Shown here in pieces: positions 7,898 to 15,038 of a stretch of 23,069 nt of DNA. Positions within the stretch are counted from its first letter, which is position 1. Each line of letters starts with the position of its first letter. A model generated the notes under the pieces. That model saw nothing but the letters and a program-made list of their open reading frames with translations, had not been told where the DNA came from and made no database searches. The DNA comes from Pseudomonadota bacterium (GTDB lineage Bacteria; Pseudomonadota; Gammaproteobacteria; Pseudomonadales; Azotimanducaceae): NCBI GenBank assembly GCA_009936895.1, contig JAACDS010000228.1, positions 1-23,069 of the forward strand, read 5' to 3'. A program made the translations under genes and the position numbers.

Positions 7898-8995
7898 TTA
7901 TGCGCTTGGCTGAGTGGATTGGTTAAATGGCAAGTAGACCGAAAAGACGGTGTTGCCCGGCCGGCTTGCTACCTGCAATGCTCCACCGTGTTGGCCAATG
8001 ATGTTTTGAGAAATGGAAAGCCCTAGGCCAGAACCCTCGGCACGGCCGCTGATCATGGGGAAAAATATTCTTTCGATGAGGTCCTCGGGCACGCCGGGGC
8101 CGTTATCGATAACGCTCAGATGCATGGCTTGTTTATGGCGAACGGACCCAATCGTAAATTGGCGTACCACCCGCGTTTTGAACGTAATGCGAGCCCGCTC
8201 GGTTCCTTGCAGGGCCTGACAGGCATTGCGAGCTACGTTGAGGATCGCTTGAATCAACTGATCTTGGTTGCCGTGATCCTCGGGGAGACTGGGGTCGTAA
8301 TCCCGAGACCACTCCAGGTTGGTCAGGAATTCTCCCTGCAGAATCTGCATAACCCGTTCAATAATTTCGATCAAATTAACCGGTGCAAATTGCATCGGCT
8401 GCCAAGGGCCCAGCATGCGATCCACCAGGTCTCTAAGCCTGTCGGACTCGCTGATGATGATGTTGGTGTATTCCTTCAGATCTTTAGTGGGCAGTGCTCT
8501 TTCCAGCAGTTGGGCGGCACCGCGAATACCACCCAGTGGGTTTTTGACTTCATGCGCTAAGCCTCGAATGAGGCTGCGAGTCGTAATTTGCTGTTCTTGG
8601 GACAAGCTGGCCTGACTGATGGAGTTGATTCGACTGGTGGCGTGGAGCTCTAACAACAGTCCTTTCGGAGTTTCCAGATTCGTTACCGTCAAATCGACAT
8701 GCTCGACGGTGTTCTCCGGCAGGTGCAGCGCAACATTTCTGGCGGTAAAGGGTTGGGTGTTGTCAATTGCCTGATGCAGAGATTCAACCAGGTCTTCCGC
8801 GCGAATCAACAAGCCGGTTAGCGGGCTGGCAATCACCGAACTGGCGGAGACATGAAGTAGGTCCTCCGCGGCGCTGTTCAGCCGAGTCAGGCGCAAGTTT
8901 TTATCCAGCACAATGACGGCCGTCGTTAGACTGCTGAGCAAATGTTCAGCAAGCTTATGATTTTGTCGCGGGCTCTTTTTTACCTGATTCATCAT
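7898..8995 (-). CDS. glnL: Nitrogen regulation sensor histidine kinase NtrB
   Basis: Cytosolic kinase/phosphatase that controls NtrC in response to PII. The product has 365 residues. It has an N-terminal PAS domain (about 15-120) without membrane segments, then the phosphorylated His148 in GLAHEVKNPLGG. The ATP-binding domain follows, with the N box (ILNVARNACQAL), G1 (DNGPGVP) and G2 (GSGLGLSIS). Two adjacent ATGs (8995, 8992) are possible and no strong ribosome site separates them. It is followed 11 bases later by ntrC. The glutamine synthetase lies upstream on the same strand behind a strong terminator, so ntrBC probably also has its own promoter. Confidence 0.95.
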   Translation of the reverse strand: MMNQVKKSPRQNHKLAEHLLSSLTTAVIVLDKNLRLTRLNSAAEDLLHVSASSVIASPLTGLLIRAEDLVESLHQAIDNTQPFTARNVALHLPENTVEHVDLTVTNLETPKGLLLELHATSRINSISQASLSQEQQITTRSLIRGLAHEVKNPLGGIRGAAQLLERALPTKDLKEYTNIIISESDRLRDLVDRMLGPWQPMQFAPVNLIEIIERVMQILQGEFLTNLEWSRDYDPSLPEDHGNQDQLIQAILNVARNACQALQGTERARITFKTRVVRQFTIGSVRHKQAMHLSVIDNGPGVPEDLIERIFFPMISGRAEGSGLGLSISQNIIGQHGGALQVASRPGNTVFSVYLPFNQSTQPSA

Positions 8996-9165
8996 TTACT
9001 GGTTATTGAACGTCGATTCCGGTCGTGCCGATTCATGCTCGACTTCATAAAACAGAGCAAAAATCAGGCCCATTTCTTCGGGATGTAAGTGAGCGCACAC
9101 TAACTGTCTGGCTCTTATTTCATGTTGCTTCGCGAGTGCATGATGGCGCATGCGCTGCGTTATCG

Positions 9166-9193
9166 ATGATACTAGCGCACCAAATCAGTGCAA
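9166..9193 (-). promoter_or_regulatory. Possible sigma-70 promoter for ntrBC
   Basis: On the minus strand TTGCAC and TATCAT are separated by 16 bases. The -10 box has one mismatch; the -35 box matches at only three of six positions. The predicted start is about 160 bases before ntrB. The proposed NtrC site lies across the -35 box and spacer, the layout of the NtrC-repressed glnL promoter of enterics. The rest of 8996-9251 holds no gene that I can support. Confidence 0.35.
9177..9191. promoter_or_regulatory. Putative NtrC-binding site between glnA and ntrB
   Basis: GCACCAAATCAGTGC fits the NtrC pattern GCAC-N7-GTGC with both half-sites intact. It overlaps the possible ntrBC promoter, so bound NtrC would be expected to repress its own operon, as in enteric bacteria. 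The assignment rests on the motif and its position. Confidence 0.55.
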
Positions 9194-9251
9194 GCATCAC
9201 TAAATCGTGCCCTCTGAGGCAAGCTTTGTGCACCGCTCCTATTGTTGGAGC

Positions 9252-9282
9252 AAAAAAAAGGGCGTCGACGGAGTCGACGCCC
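9252..9282 (-). terminator. Rho-independent terminator of the glutamine synthetase gene
   Basis: A perfect ten-pair stem (GGGCGTCGAC, loop of three, GTCGACGCCC) at 9260-9282 is followed on the minus strand by eight T residues (9259-9252). It begins 19 bases after the glnA stop. It should end most glnA transcripts before ntrB, leaving ntrBC to read-through or to its own promoter. Confidence 0.93.
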
Positions 9283-9301
9283 TGTTGCTTAGAAACGCTG
9301 C

Positions 9302-10315
9302 TTAAGACAGCGCTTCTTTCGTGGTCTTAACGATCGCTGCAGCTACCTTATAAGGATCTGCATTTGAAGCCGTACGTCGATCTTCCAAGCGACCAACCCA
9401 ACCGTCGGCGGGTGTGGTGACTGGGATTCGGATAGACGCGCCGCGATCTGAGATACCGTAGCTGAATTCGTCGATAGACTGAGTCTCGTGCTTACCGGTC
9501 AGACGCTGATCGTTTTCAGCGCCATATACGCTGATGTGTCGCTGGATGTTCTTACCGAACTCTTCGCAGATCTTGGTAAAGATCTCTTCTTTGCCTTCAG
9601 TCCGCATGGCTTCGTTGGAGAAGTTAGCGTGCATGCCGGAACCGTTCCAATCCAGATCGCCAAAGGGCTTGGGGTGCCAATTGATGGTGTAACCATACTT
9701 TTCACCGGTACGCTCTAACAGATAGCGAGCAATCCAGGTCTCGTCGCCCGCTTGCTTCGCACCCTTGGCGAATACCTGAAATTCCCACTGGCCCGCAGCC
9801 ACTTCAGCGTTGATGCCTTCCACGTTAATACCGGCTTCGAGACAGATGTCGAAATGCTCTTCCACGCAGTCGCGACCGTGTGCATTACCTGCACCGACTG
9901 AGCAGTAGTAGGGACCCTGAGGTGCGGGGAAGCCGCCGGGAGGGAAGCCTGGTGGTAGTTGCGTATCCACATCCCACAAAAAATATTCTTGCTCGAAACC
10001 GAACCAGAAATCGTTGTCATCATCATCAATGGTGGCTCGACCGTTGGATGGGTGTGGAGTGCCATCCGCATTTAGAACTTCACACATTACCAAGTAAGCA
10101 TTGTGACGGTCTGGATCTGGGTAGATGGATACGGGCTTGAGTAAGCAATCTGAGCTGCCGCCCTCTGCTTGTTCAGTCGAACTGCCGTCAAAAGACCACA
10201 TCGAAACTTCTTCTAGTGCGCCAGTGAAGTTTTCTTTGCTCATTTGGGTCTTGCTGCGCAGACTCTGCGTGGGCTGGTATCCGTCCAGCCAAATGTATTC
10301 CAGTTTTGATTTCAT
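9302..10315 (-). CDS. Type II (eukaryotic-like) glutamine synthetase
   Basis: ATP-dependent synthesis of glutamine from glutamate and ammonia. The product has 337 residues, the size of GSII rather than the ~470 residues of GSI. It matches the GSII pattern throughout: YIWLDG at the start, WSFDGSS (40-46), the metal-site region FWFGFEQEYFLW (103-114), then GPYYCSVG, NAEVAAGQWEFQ (169-180), DWNGSGMHANFS (222-233), RLTGKHET (271-278), RGASIRIP (291-298) and EDRRTASNADPY (311-322). It lacks the GSI C-terminal region with the adenylylated tyrosine, so GlnE control is not expected. AGGAG lies eleven bases before the ATG. It occupies the position of glnA beside ntrBC, with a sigma-54 promoter and NtrC sites upstream. 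Whether a GSI gene exists elsewhere cannot be seen. Confidence 0.95.
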   Translation of the reverse strand: MKSKLEYIWLDGYQPTQSLRSKTQMSKENFTGALEEVSMWSFDGSSTEQAEGGSSDCLLKPVSIYPDPDRHNAYLVMCEVLNADGTPHPSNGRATIDDDDNDFWFGFEQEYFLWDVDTQLPPGFPPGGFPAPQGPYYCSVGAGNAHGRDCVEEHFDICLEAGINVEGINAEVAAGQWEFQVFAKGAKQAGDETWIARYLLERTGEKYGYTINWHPKPFGDLDWNGSGMHANFSNEAMRTEGKEEIFTKICEEFGKNIQRHISVYGAENDQRLTGKHETQSIDEFSYGISDRGASIRIPVTTPADGWVGRLEDRRTASNADPYKVAAAIVKTTKEALS

Positions 10316-10429
10316 GCTTGGTAAATCTCCTATTGTGTGGGTATCAGTGCTCTACGACAGTCGCGTGCCGCGTTTTATCTTTTCAGACCTTAAACGCACC
10401 ATGCCTGACCATCGTGACAAAGCTTGCCG

Positions 10430-10451
10430 GCGTCGACTCATCCGTTGACGC
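10430..10451 (-). other. Possible stem-loop at the 5' end of the glutamine synthetase leader
   Basis: An inverted repeat with one mismatch (GCGTCGAC, six-base loop, GTTGACGC) lies about 20-40 bases downstream of the inferred sigma-54 start. Seven of eight pairs can form. It could stabilise the ~154-base leader or be chance. It resembles no riboswitch that I recognise. The rest of the leader (10316-10429) shows no gene. Confidence 0.25.
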
Positions 10452-10480
10452 GCAGGAGCTGAGCCCTGAGTCAAGGAAAG

Positions 10481-10495
10481 GCAAAATACGTGCCA
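10481..10495 (-). promoter_or_regulatory. Sigma-54 promoter of the glutamine synthetase gene
   Basis: The minus strand reads TGGCACGTATTTTGC. It matches the sigma-54 consensus TGGCACG-N4-TTGC, with the required GG and GC exactly ten bases apart. The start would be near 10469, giving a leader of about 154 bases. The 50 bases between it and the upstream NtrC palindrome are AT-rich, which would suit DNA bending (IHF), although I do not see a clear IHF site. Confidence 0.88.
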
Positions 10496-10553
10496 TGCCT
10501 GTTCTTATTTAAGTCTTTGAATTCTTTGAAATATTTTAAAAGCAAATATCTTA

Positions 10554-10572
10554 GCGCACCAAAATGGTGCGC
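10554..10572. promoter_or_regulatory. NtrC enhancer site 1 upstream of glutamine synthetase
   Basis: A perfect palindrome, GCGCACCA-AAA-TGGTGCGC, contains GCAC-N7-GTGC, the strongest form of the NtrC site. Its centre is about 94 bp upstream of the inferred sigma-54 start, close to the spacing in enteric glnA. Confidence 0.87.
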
Positions 10573-10596
10573 GTTGTCCAGAGCTCAATGACGATC

Positions 10597-10611
10597 GCTC
10601 TATTCTGGTGC
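10597..10611. promoter_or_regulatory. NtrC enhancer site 2 upstream of glutamine synthetase (weaker)
   Basis: GCTC-N7-GTGC differs from the NtrC pattern at one half-site base. Its centre is 41 bp from site 1, about four helical turns, so both would lie on the same face of the DNA, as expected for cooperative NtrC octamers. It would be about 135 bp upstream of the inferred start. Confidence 0.55.
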
Positions 10612-10705
10612 AAGTGGGACCGATACACAAACCCTCTGGCCAGATATTTGTCAGCGACAGGCGGTATTGCTGCCGAAAAATCCAGCAATACAGTGACAGT
10701 TTTAG

Positions 10706-10734
10706 GCGACAGTGCCGGTGGCTTCGGCCATAAT
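10706..10734 (+). promoter_or_regulatory. Possible sigma-70 promoter for typA
   Basis: GCGACA and CATAAT are 17 bases apart and about 80 bases before the typA start. The -10 box has one mismatch and the -35 box two. It lies between the NtrC sites and typA; the remaining sequence from 10612 to 10815 shows no gene. Confidence 0.35.
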
Positions 10735-10815
10735 CGCGCGCGCAAAAACCCGAGTCCCGAATATCCGTGCAGCCTTGCGCCTTAGCGAATGCTGTAAAAA
10801 AAGGAAGACACGTCT

Positions 10816-12615
10816 GTGCCTAATTTGAATGTCCGCAATGTCGCCATCATCGCTCACGTCGACCACGGCAAAACCACACTGGTCGACTGCCTGCTCCAAC
10901 AGACTGGATTGCTGGACGCTAGCGCAGCAGAGCGGGCAATGGACAGCAACGACTTAGAAAAAGAACGTGGCATTACGATTCTTGCTAAAAACACGGCAAT
11001 CAACTACCGGGATACCCAAATCAATATTGTGGACACTCCCGGACACGCGGATTTTGGTGGTGAAGTTGAGCGTATCCTGTCCATGGTCGATGCGGTGCTG
11101 TTGTTGGTTGATGCGGTTGATGGGCCAATGCCGCAAACGCGCTTCATGACGCAAAAAGCGTTTGCCTATGGCCTGAAGCCCATTGTCGTCGTCAATAAAA
11201 TCGATCGACCGGGTGCCGATCCTGACCGAGCCATCGATCAGGTCTTCGAACTGTTCGACAATTTGGGTGGCAGCGACGAACAGCTCGATTTCTCCTCGGT
11301 CTATGCCAGCGCGATTAATGGCGTCGCCGGTTTGGAGCTGGACGCCATCGCAGACGACATGAGCCCTTTGCTGGATATGATCGTCGACCAAGTGCCGCCG
11401 CCTGAGGTGGATGACACTGGCCCGTTCCAAATGCAAATCAGCTCCCTAGACTATTCAACCTACGAAGGTGTCATTGGCATCGGTCGGATCACTCGGGGCG
11501 TGGTCGAACGTAATCAACAGGTCATCGTGGTCGATCGCGATGGGGCGGAGCGCAAAGGCAAGGTGATGAACATTTATCGTCACAGCGGCCTTGAGCGGGT
11601 CGAGGCGACCTCTGCGAGTGCCGGGGACATCATCTGCCTGACGGGTATTGATAAGATCAACATTTCGGATACGTTGTGCGCGCCGGAATCTGTGGAGGCG
11701 CTGCCCCCGCTGTCTGTGGATGAACCGACCCTGACCATGATGTTCTGCGTAAACAACTCACCTTTGTGCGGCAAAGAAGGCAAGTTTGTAACCAGCCGTC
11801 AGATTCGCGAGCGATTGCAGACGGAATCGCTCCACAATGTGGCGTTGATGGTAGAAGACACGCCTGATCCAGACCGGTTTCGGGTGTCTGGTCGCGGTGA
11901 ACTGCATTTATCCGTGCTGATTGAAACCATGCGTCGTGAAGGCTTTGAATTAGCCGTATCCAGACCTCAGGTCATTTACCGTGAAATTGATGGTGTGGTA
12001 CACGAGCCTTTTGAAACCCTAACTCTTGATATTGAAGAGCAGCACCAAGGTAAGGTGATGGAATCTTTGGGCGATCGTCGTGGTGAGCTGCAGGAAATGC
12101 AGCCTGACGGCAAAGGCCGGGTGCGCCTTCAGTTTCGTATCCCGAGCCGAGGCATCATGGGCTATCGCCCGATTTTTCTCTCACAAACTTCTGGTACGGG
12201 CATCATGTCCTTCGCGTCGGATGGGTTTGGGCCTCGAACGGCAGAAGAAGTGGGTGCCCGAAAAAACGGCGTACTGATTTCCAACGCTCAAGGTAAGGCC
12301 GTTGGCTTCGCGCTTTGGAACTTGCAGGCGCGAGGCCGTATGTTGGTTAAGCCCAACGACATGATTTACGAAGGGATGGTCGTGGGCATTCACTCGCGCG
12401 CCAACGACCTGACAGTTAACGCGCTGAAAGAAAAGAAGCTAACAAACGTGCGCGCCTCCGGCACCGATGAAAACATTCAGCTCAGCGGCGCCATGATTAT
12501 GACGTTGGAACAAGCGTTGGAATTCATCGACGACGACGAGTTGGTTGAAATCACGCCGGAAAATATTCGGGTGCGAAAGCTTTTATTGAAGGAAAACGAG
12601 CGTAAGCGCGCCTAG
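10816..12615 (+). CDS. typA: Ribosome-associated GTPase TypA/BipA
   Basis: Translational GTPase of the EF-G/LepA class that binds 70S ribosomes and aids 50S assembly and growth under stress, especially cold. The product has 599 residues, near the usual ~605. The G domain shows G1 AHVDHGKTTLVD (13-24), G2 RGITI, G3 DTPGHADF (73-80) and G4 NKID (127-130). It is followed by EF-G-like domains and the TypA-specific C-terminal region. The start is GTG, chosen because the family N-terminus (NVRNVAIIAHVDHG) begins here; AAGGA lies ten bases upstream. It diverges from the glutamine synthetase gene, the arrangement found in enterics as glnA and bipA. Confidence 0.96.
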   Translation: MPNLNVRNVAIIAHVDHGKTTLVDCLLQQTGLLDASAAERAMDSNDLEKERGITILAKNTAINYRDTQINIVDTPGHADFGGEVERILSMVDAVLLLVDAVDGPMPQTRFMTQKAFAYGLKPIVVVNKIDRPGADPDRAIDQVFELFDNLGGSDEQLDFSSVYASAINGVAGLELDAIADDMSPLLDMIVDQVPPPEVDDTGPFQMQISSLDYSTYEGVIGIGRITRGVVERNQQVIVVDRDGAERKGKVMNIYRHSGLERVEATSASAGDIICLTGIDKINISDTLCAPESVEALPPLSVDEPTLTMMFCVNNSPLCGKEGKFVTSRQIRERLQTESLHNVALMVEDTPDPDRFRVSGRGELHLSVLIETMRREGFELAVSRPQVIYREIDGVVHEPFETLTLDIEEQHQGKVMESLGDRRGELQEMQPDGKGRVRLQFRIPSRGIMGYRPIFLSQTSGTGIMSFASDGFGPRTAEEVGARKNGVLISNAQGKAVGFALWNLQARGRMLVKPNDMIYEGMVVGIHSRANDLTVNALKEKKLTNVRASGTDENIQLSGAMIMTLEQALEFIDDDELVEITPENIRVRKLLLKENERKRA

Positions 12616-12648
12616 CCTTGGGATGTCAGTGCAACGGTTTGTTCTGAC

Positions 12649-13122
12649 ATGAAGGCCGTCATCCAACGGGTAAGCCGCGCCATCGTCGCGGTAGATGGCC
12701 ACCTCGTCGGCGAGATCGAACAGGGCATGCTGATCTACCTTGGCGTTGGGTCGGCTGATGGATCCGATCAAGTCGCTTGGTTGGTCGATAAGATCGCGAA
12801 TCTGCGGATATTCGACGACCCGGCAGGTGTTAAGACGACGCTCAGCATCAAGGACATTGGCGGAGCAGCCTTGGTGATTTCACAGTTTACGTTGCTGGCG
12901 GATGCCACAAAAGGCAGGCGACCCTCGTTTACGCCGGCTGCAGCGCCAGAAAAAGCGAGCGCACTCTATGACACCTTTGTTGATGCGCTTGGTCTCCAGG
13001 TCCCCGTGCAAAGCGGTCGCTTCGGTGCTGATATGCAGGTGACGAGCGTTAATGAGGGGCCCTTTACCTTGGTGTTGGAGCACCCCCCACCAGAACGAAG
13101 CCAACAGGCTGGCCAAGCCTAG
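12649..13122 (+). CDS. dtd: D-aminoacyl-tRNA deacylase Dtd
   Basis: Removes D-amino acids (and glycine misloaded on tRNA-Ala) from tRNA. The 157-residue product has the two family motifs, SQFTL at 78-82 and the Gly-cisPro loop NEGPFT at 135-140. The C-terminal tail after EHPPPE is about ten residues longer than usual and low in complexity. It starts 33 bases after typA on the same strand, so it is probably co-transcribed. It converges on tatC, with only five bases between the stops. Confidence 0.95.
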   Translation: MKAVIQRVSRAIVAVDGHLVGEIEQGMLIYLGVGSADGSDQVAWLVDKIANLRIFDDPAGVKTTLSIKDIGGAALVISQFTLLADATKGRRPSFTPAAAPEKASALYDTFVDALGLQVPVQSGRFGADMQVTSVNEGPFTLVLEHPPPERSQQAGQA

Positions 13123-13127
13123 GATAA

Positions 13128-13904
13128 TTACAGATCCAGCGTATCGTCTTCCATGGTTGCTCGTTTCTCGACCAAGCGCGCCATGAGAATCCCGAACTCA
13201 AATAACAACCACGTTGGTAGCGCCAACAACAGCTGCGATACCACATCTGGCGGGGTGAGCAGCATACCGGCGATGAAGCAGCCAATAATGACGTAAGGCC
13301 GTTTGTTGGCCATGCTGTCGGCGGTGGAGAGCCCGGACCATGCCAGCAAAAATGTGGCTACTGGTATCTCAAAGGCAATGCCAAAGGCGAGGAACATTTT
13401 CAGCACGAAATCCAGATACTGGTTGATATCCGTCATCATTTGCACGCCTTCAGGACTGACGGCAACGAAGAAGCTGAACACCAAGGGAAAGACCAAAAAG
13501 TAGCTGAAGGCCATGCCGGTATAGAAGAGCACCACACTGGAAAACAGCAGTGGAAAGGCGAAGCGTTTTTCACTGCGATACAGTCCGGGCGATACGAAGC
13601 CCCAGAGCTGGTGCAGTAAAAAGGGGACGCCAATGAAGATCGCGGTATAAATGGCAAGCTTGAAGGGCGTTAAAAAAGGGGAGGTGACTTGTGTGGCGAT
13701 CATGGAAGAACCGTCTGGGAGCGCGTCTACCAAGGGCGCCGATACGAAGTTAAACAGCGGCTCTGCGTAGTAGTAAATGGGTATGAAGAGCAGAGCCACC
13801 AAGGCGAGGCTGCGCAGGATACGGCTGCGTAACTCAATCAGATGCTCAAGAAACGGCATTTCCTTGCCGGTAGTTTCCTCAGCAGTGTCTGGCTCGCGGC
13901 TCAT
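13128..13904 (-). CDS. tatC: Sec-independent translocase subunit TatC
   Basis: Polytopic inner-membrane receptor of the twin-arginine pathway, which exports folded proteins. The 258-residue product has six hydrophobic segments and the conserved N-terminal signal-peptide contact region FLEHLIELRSR (18-28). It also has the signature SPGLYRSEKRF in the first half and GIAFEIPV in the second. The start overlaps the tatB stop by four bases (ATGA). It is the last gene of tatABC and abuts dtd tail to tail. Confidence 0.97.
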   Translation of the reverse strand: MSREPDTAEETTGKEMPFLEHLIELRSRILRSLALVALLFIPIYYYAEPLFNFVSAPLVDALPDGSSMIATQVTSPFLTPFKLAIYTAIFIGVPFLLHQLWGFVSPGLYRSEKRFAFPLLFSSVVLFYTGMAFSYFLVFPLVFSFFVAVSPEGVQMMTDINQYLDFVLKMFLAFGIAFEIPVATFLLAWSGLSTADSMANKRPYVIIGCFIAGMLLTPPDVVSQLLLALPTWLLFEFGILMARLVEKRATMEDDTLDL

Positions 13905-14236
13905 GGCGTGTTGGCAGACGAGGTGTTATCGGCCGAGTCGGGGTTGGTGTCGCCTTCCGACGGTGCGCTGACAGCGGGCGGTTGAATCGTATTTTTCACA
14001 TCGTCTTCGATCTGCTTCATTTGCGCCATGACCGACTCGTTGTGCAGTTGGCGCCGTACATCGTCCATGCCGATTTCTTGCTCCAGCTCTACTTTCATCG
14101 CAGAAAAAGAACGTGATATGCGGCCTACCCACAAACCGAGTGTTCGCAGAGTCTCAGGCAGGCGCTCGGGACCGATGACCAATAGTGTCACCAGTACGAT
14201 CAGCATCAATTCCATACTGCCGAAATCGCTAAACAT
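13901..14236 (-). CDS. tatB: Sec-independent translocase subunit TatB
   Basis: Single-span protein that forms the twin-arginine signal-peptide receptor with TatC. The 111-residue product has an N-terminal membrane helix ending in IGPERLPETLRTLG, an amphipathic helix (about 30-60) and an acidic disordered tail. GPERLP, rather than the GPKRL seen in TatA, marks it as TatB. Its stop overlaps the tatC start. 69 bases separate it from tatA, with no recognisable site. Confidence 0.95.
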   Translation of the reverse strand: MFSDFGSMELMLIVLVTLLVIGPERLPETLRTLGLWVGRISRSFSAMKVELEQEIGMDDVRRQLHNESVMAQMKQIEDDVKNTIQPPAVSAPSEGDTNPDSADNTSSANTP

Positions 14237-14305
14237 GCGGTGTTTGAATTCTCCAGGGTCGAAGGGTTCGGGGTGCCTTAACTCGGCTACCGTGGGATGC
14301 GGCGT

Positions 14306-14551
14306 TTACTTGGTTTCTTGCTCCGCGGTTTTCTGAGTACCCGCGTCGTTGGATACATTTTCACCATCAATCACCTTGGCGGCCCCAGGTTCTGGGTTTT
14401 CCGTCGGCTTGTCTTCATCTGCAACCGCGGTGCGGAAACCCTTAATGGCATTGCCAAGGTCAGAGCCAATATTTTTTAAACGTTTAGGACCGAAGATCAG
14501 CAGCACGATGGCCAGAATGACCAGCAGTTCTTGTATACCAAATCCAAACAT
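14306..14551 (-). CDS. tatA: Sec-independent translocase subunit TatA
   Basis: Pore-forming single-span subunit of the twin-arginine translocase. The 81-residue product begins FGIQELLVILAIVLLIFGPK, with the conserved phenylalanine-glycine hinge before the amphipathic helix KRLKNIGSDLGNAIKGFR. The tail is acidic. GGAG lies seven bases before the ATG. A TATAAT box lies between hisE and this gene. Confidence 0.96.
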   Translation of the reverse strand: MFGFGIQELLVILAIVLLIFGPKRLKNIGSDLGNAIKGFRTAVADEDKPTENPEPGAAKVIDGENVSNDAGTQKTAEQETK

Positions 14552-14577
14552 TGGGAATCTCCGATAACAGTTGGGCG

Positions 14578-14583
14578 ATTATA
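14578..14583 (-). promoter_or_regulatory. Probable -10 box of the tatABC operon
   Basis: A perfect TATAAT on the minus strand lies 26 bases before the tatA ATG. The best -35 at 17 bases spacing (GTCACT) matches at only three of six positions and falls inside an inverted repeat, so promoter strength may depend on an activator or may be modest. Confidence 0.45.
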
Positions 14584-14594
14584 GGACGCTTTGT

Positions 14595-14617
14595 TGCACC
14601 AGTGACAGTGGGGTGCA
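14595..14617. repeat. Inverted repeat between hisE and tatA
   Basis: TGCACC and GGTGCA, 11 bases apart, start immediately after the hisE stop and span the region where the tatA -35 would lie. No T run follows on the minus strand, so it is not an intrinsic terminator. The spacing is wrong for NtrC (N13 instead of N7 between GCAC and GTGC). It could be an operator or an mRNA end structure. Confidence 0.35.
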
Positions 14618-14941
14618 CTAACGGCCGGCTTTTTCCTCATGCCCACCGACACCGAATCGGGCCGCAAGTTCATCGAGCACATCTTGGGCGGACAAGTCTA
14701 ATTCACTGAGCATTACCATGGTGTGAAACCATAAGTCGGCTGTCTCTTTCACGACGTCGATAGTCTGGGCGGGATGATTCTGGGCGTCCTTGGCCGCCAG
14801 AATCACTTCGGTGGCCTCCTCGCCGACCTTCTCGAGAATTTTGTTCAACCCTTTGCTGTGCAGTGACGCCACATAGGACGTTTCGGGGTCTTGGCTTTTG
14901 CGTTGCTCAAGTACTTCGGTCAGTTGCTCTAATACGCTCAT
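14618..14941 (-). CDS. hisE: Phosphoribosyl-ATP pyrophosphatase HisE
   Basis: Hydrolyses phosphoribosyl-ATP to phosphoribosyl-AMP, the second step of histidine synthesis. The 107-residue all-helical product shows the metal-binding pattern KVGEEATEVILAAK and KETADLWFH. It is a stand-alone protein, as in Pseudomonas, where hisI lies next to it. Here no hisI is present; the gene upstream is a patatin-like lipase. It lies 66 bases before tatA on the same strand. I see no clear ribosome site before the ATG. Confidence 0.95.
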   Translation of the reverse strand: MSVLEQLTEVLEQRKSQDPETSYVASLHSKGLNKILEKVGEEATEVILAAKDAQNHPAQTIDVVKETADLWFHTMVMLSELDLSAQDVLDELAARFGVGGHEEKAGR

Positions 14942-15038
14942 AAGAGGGCACCATCAGGACTGGAGCGGTGACAGTATCAGCGCAGGGCAGAAAATTGAAA
15001 GATAAGTAGAGACTTTCGACGATTTCCCGCCAGCCCTG

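Noticed and set aside
9235..9251. Stem-loop GCTCC-N7-GGAGC beyond the GSII terminator
   Set aside because: It has only five pairs, and no T run follows on the minus strand; the strong terminator at 9252-9282 already explains transcript ending.
10355..10370. Second sigma-54-like element in the GSII leader (CGGCACG on the minus strand)
   Set aside because: The -24 half fits, but the base pair at -12 is TC instead of GC, so the essential spacing motif is missing.
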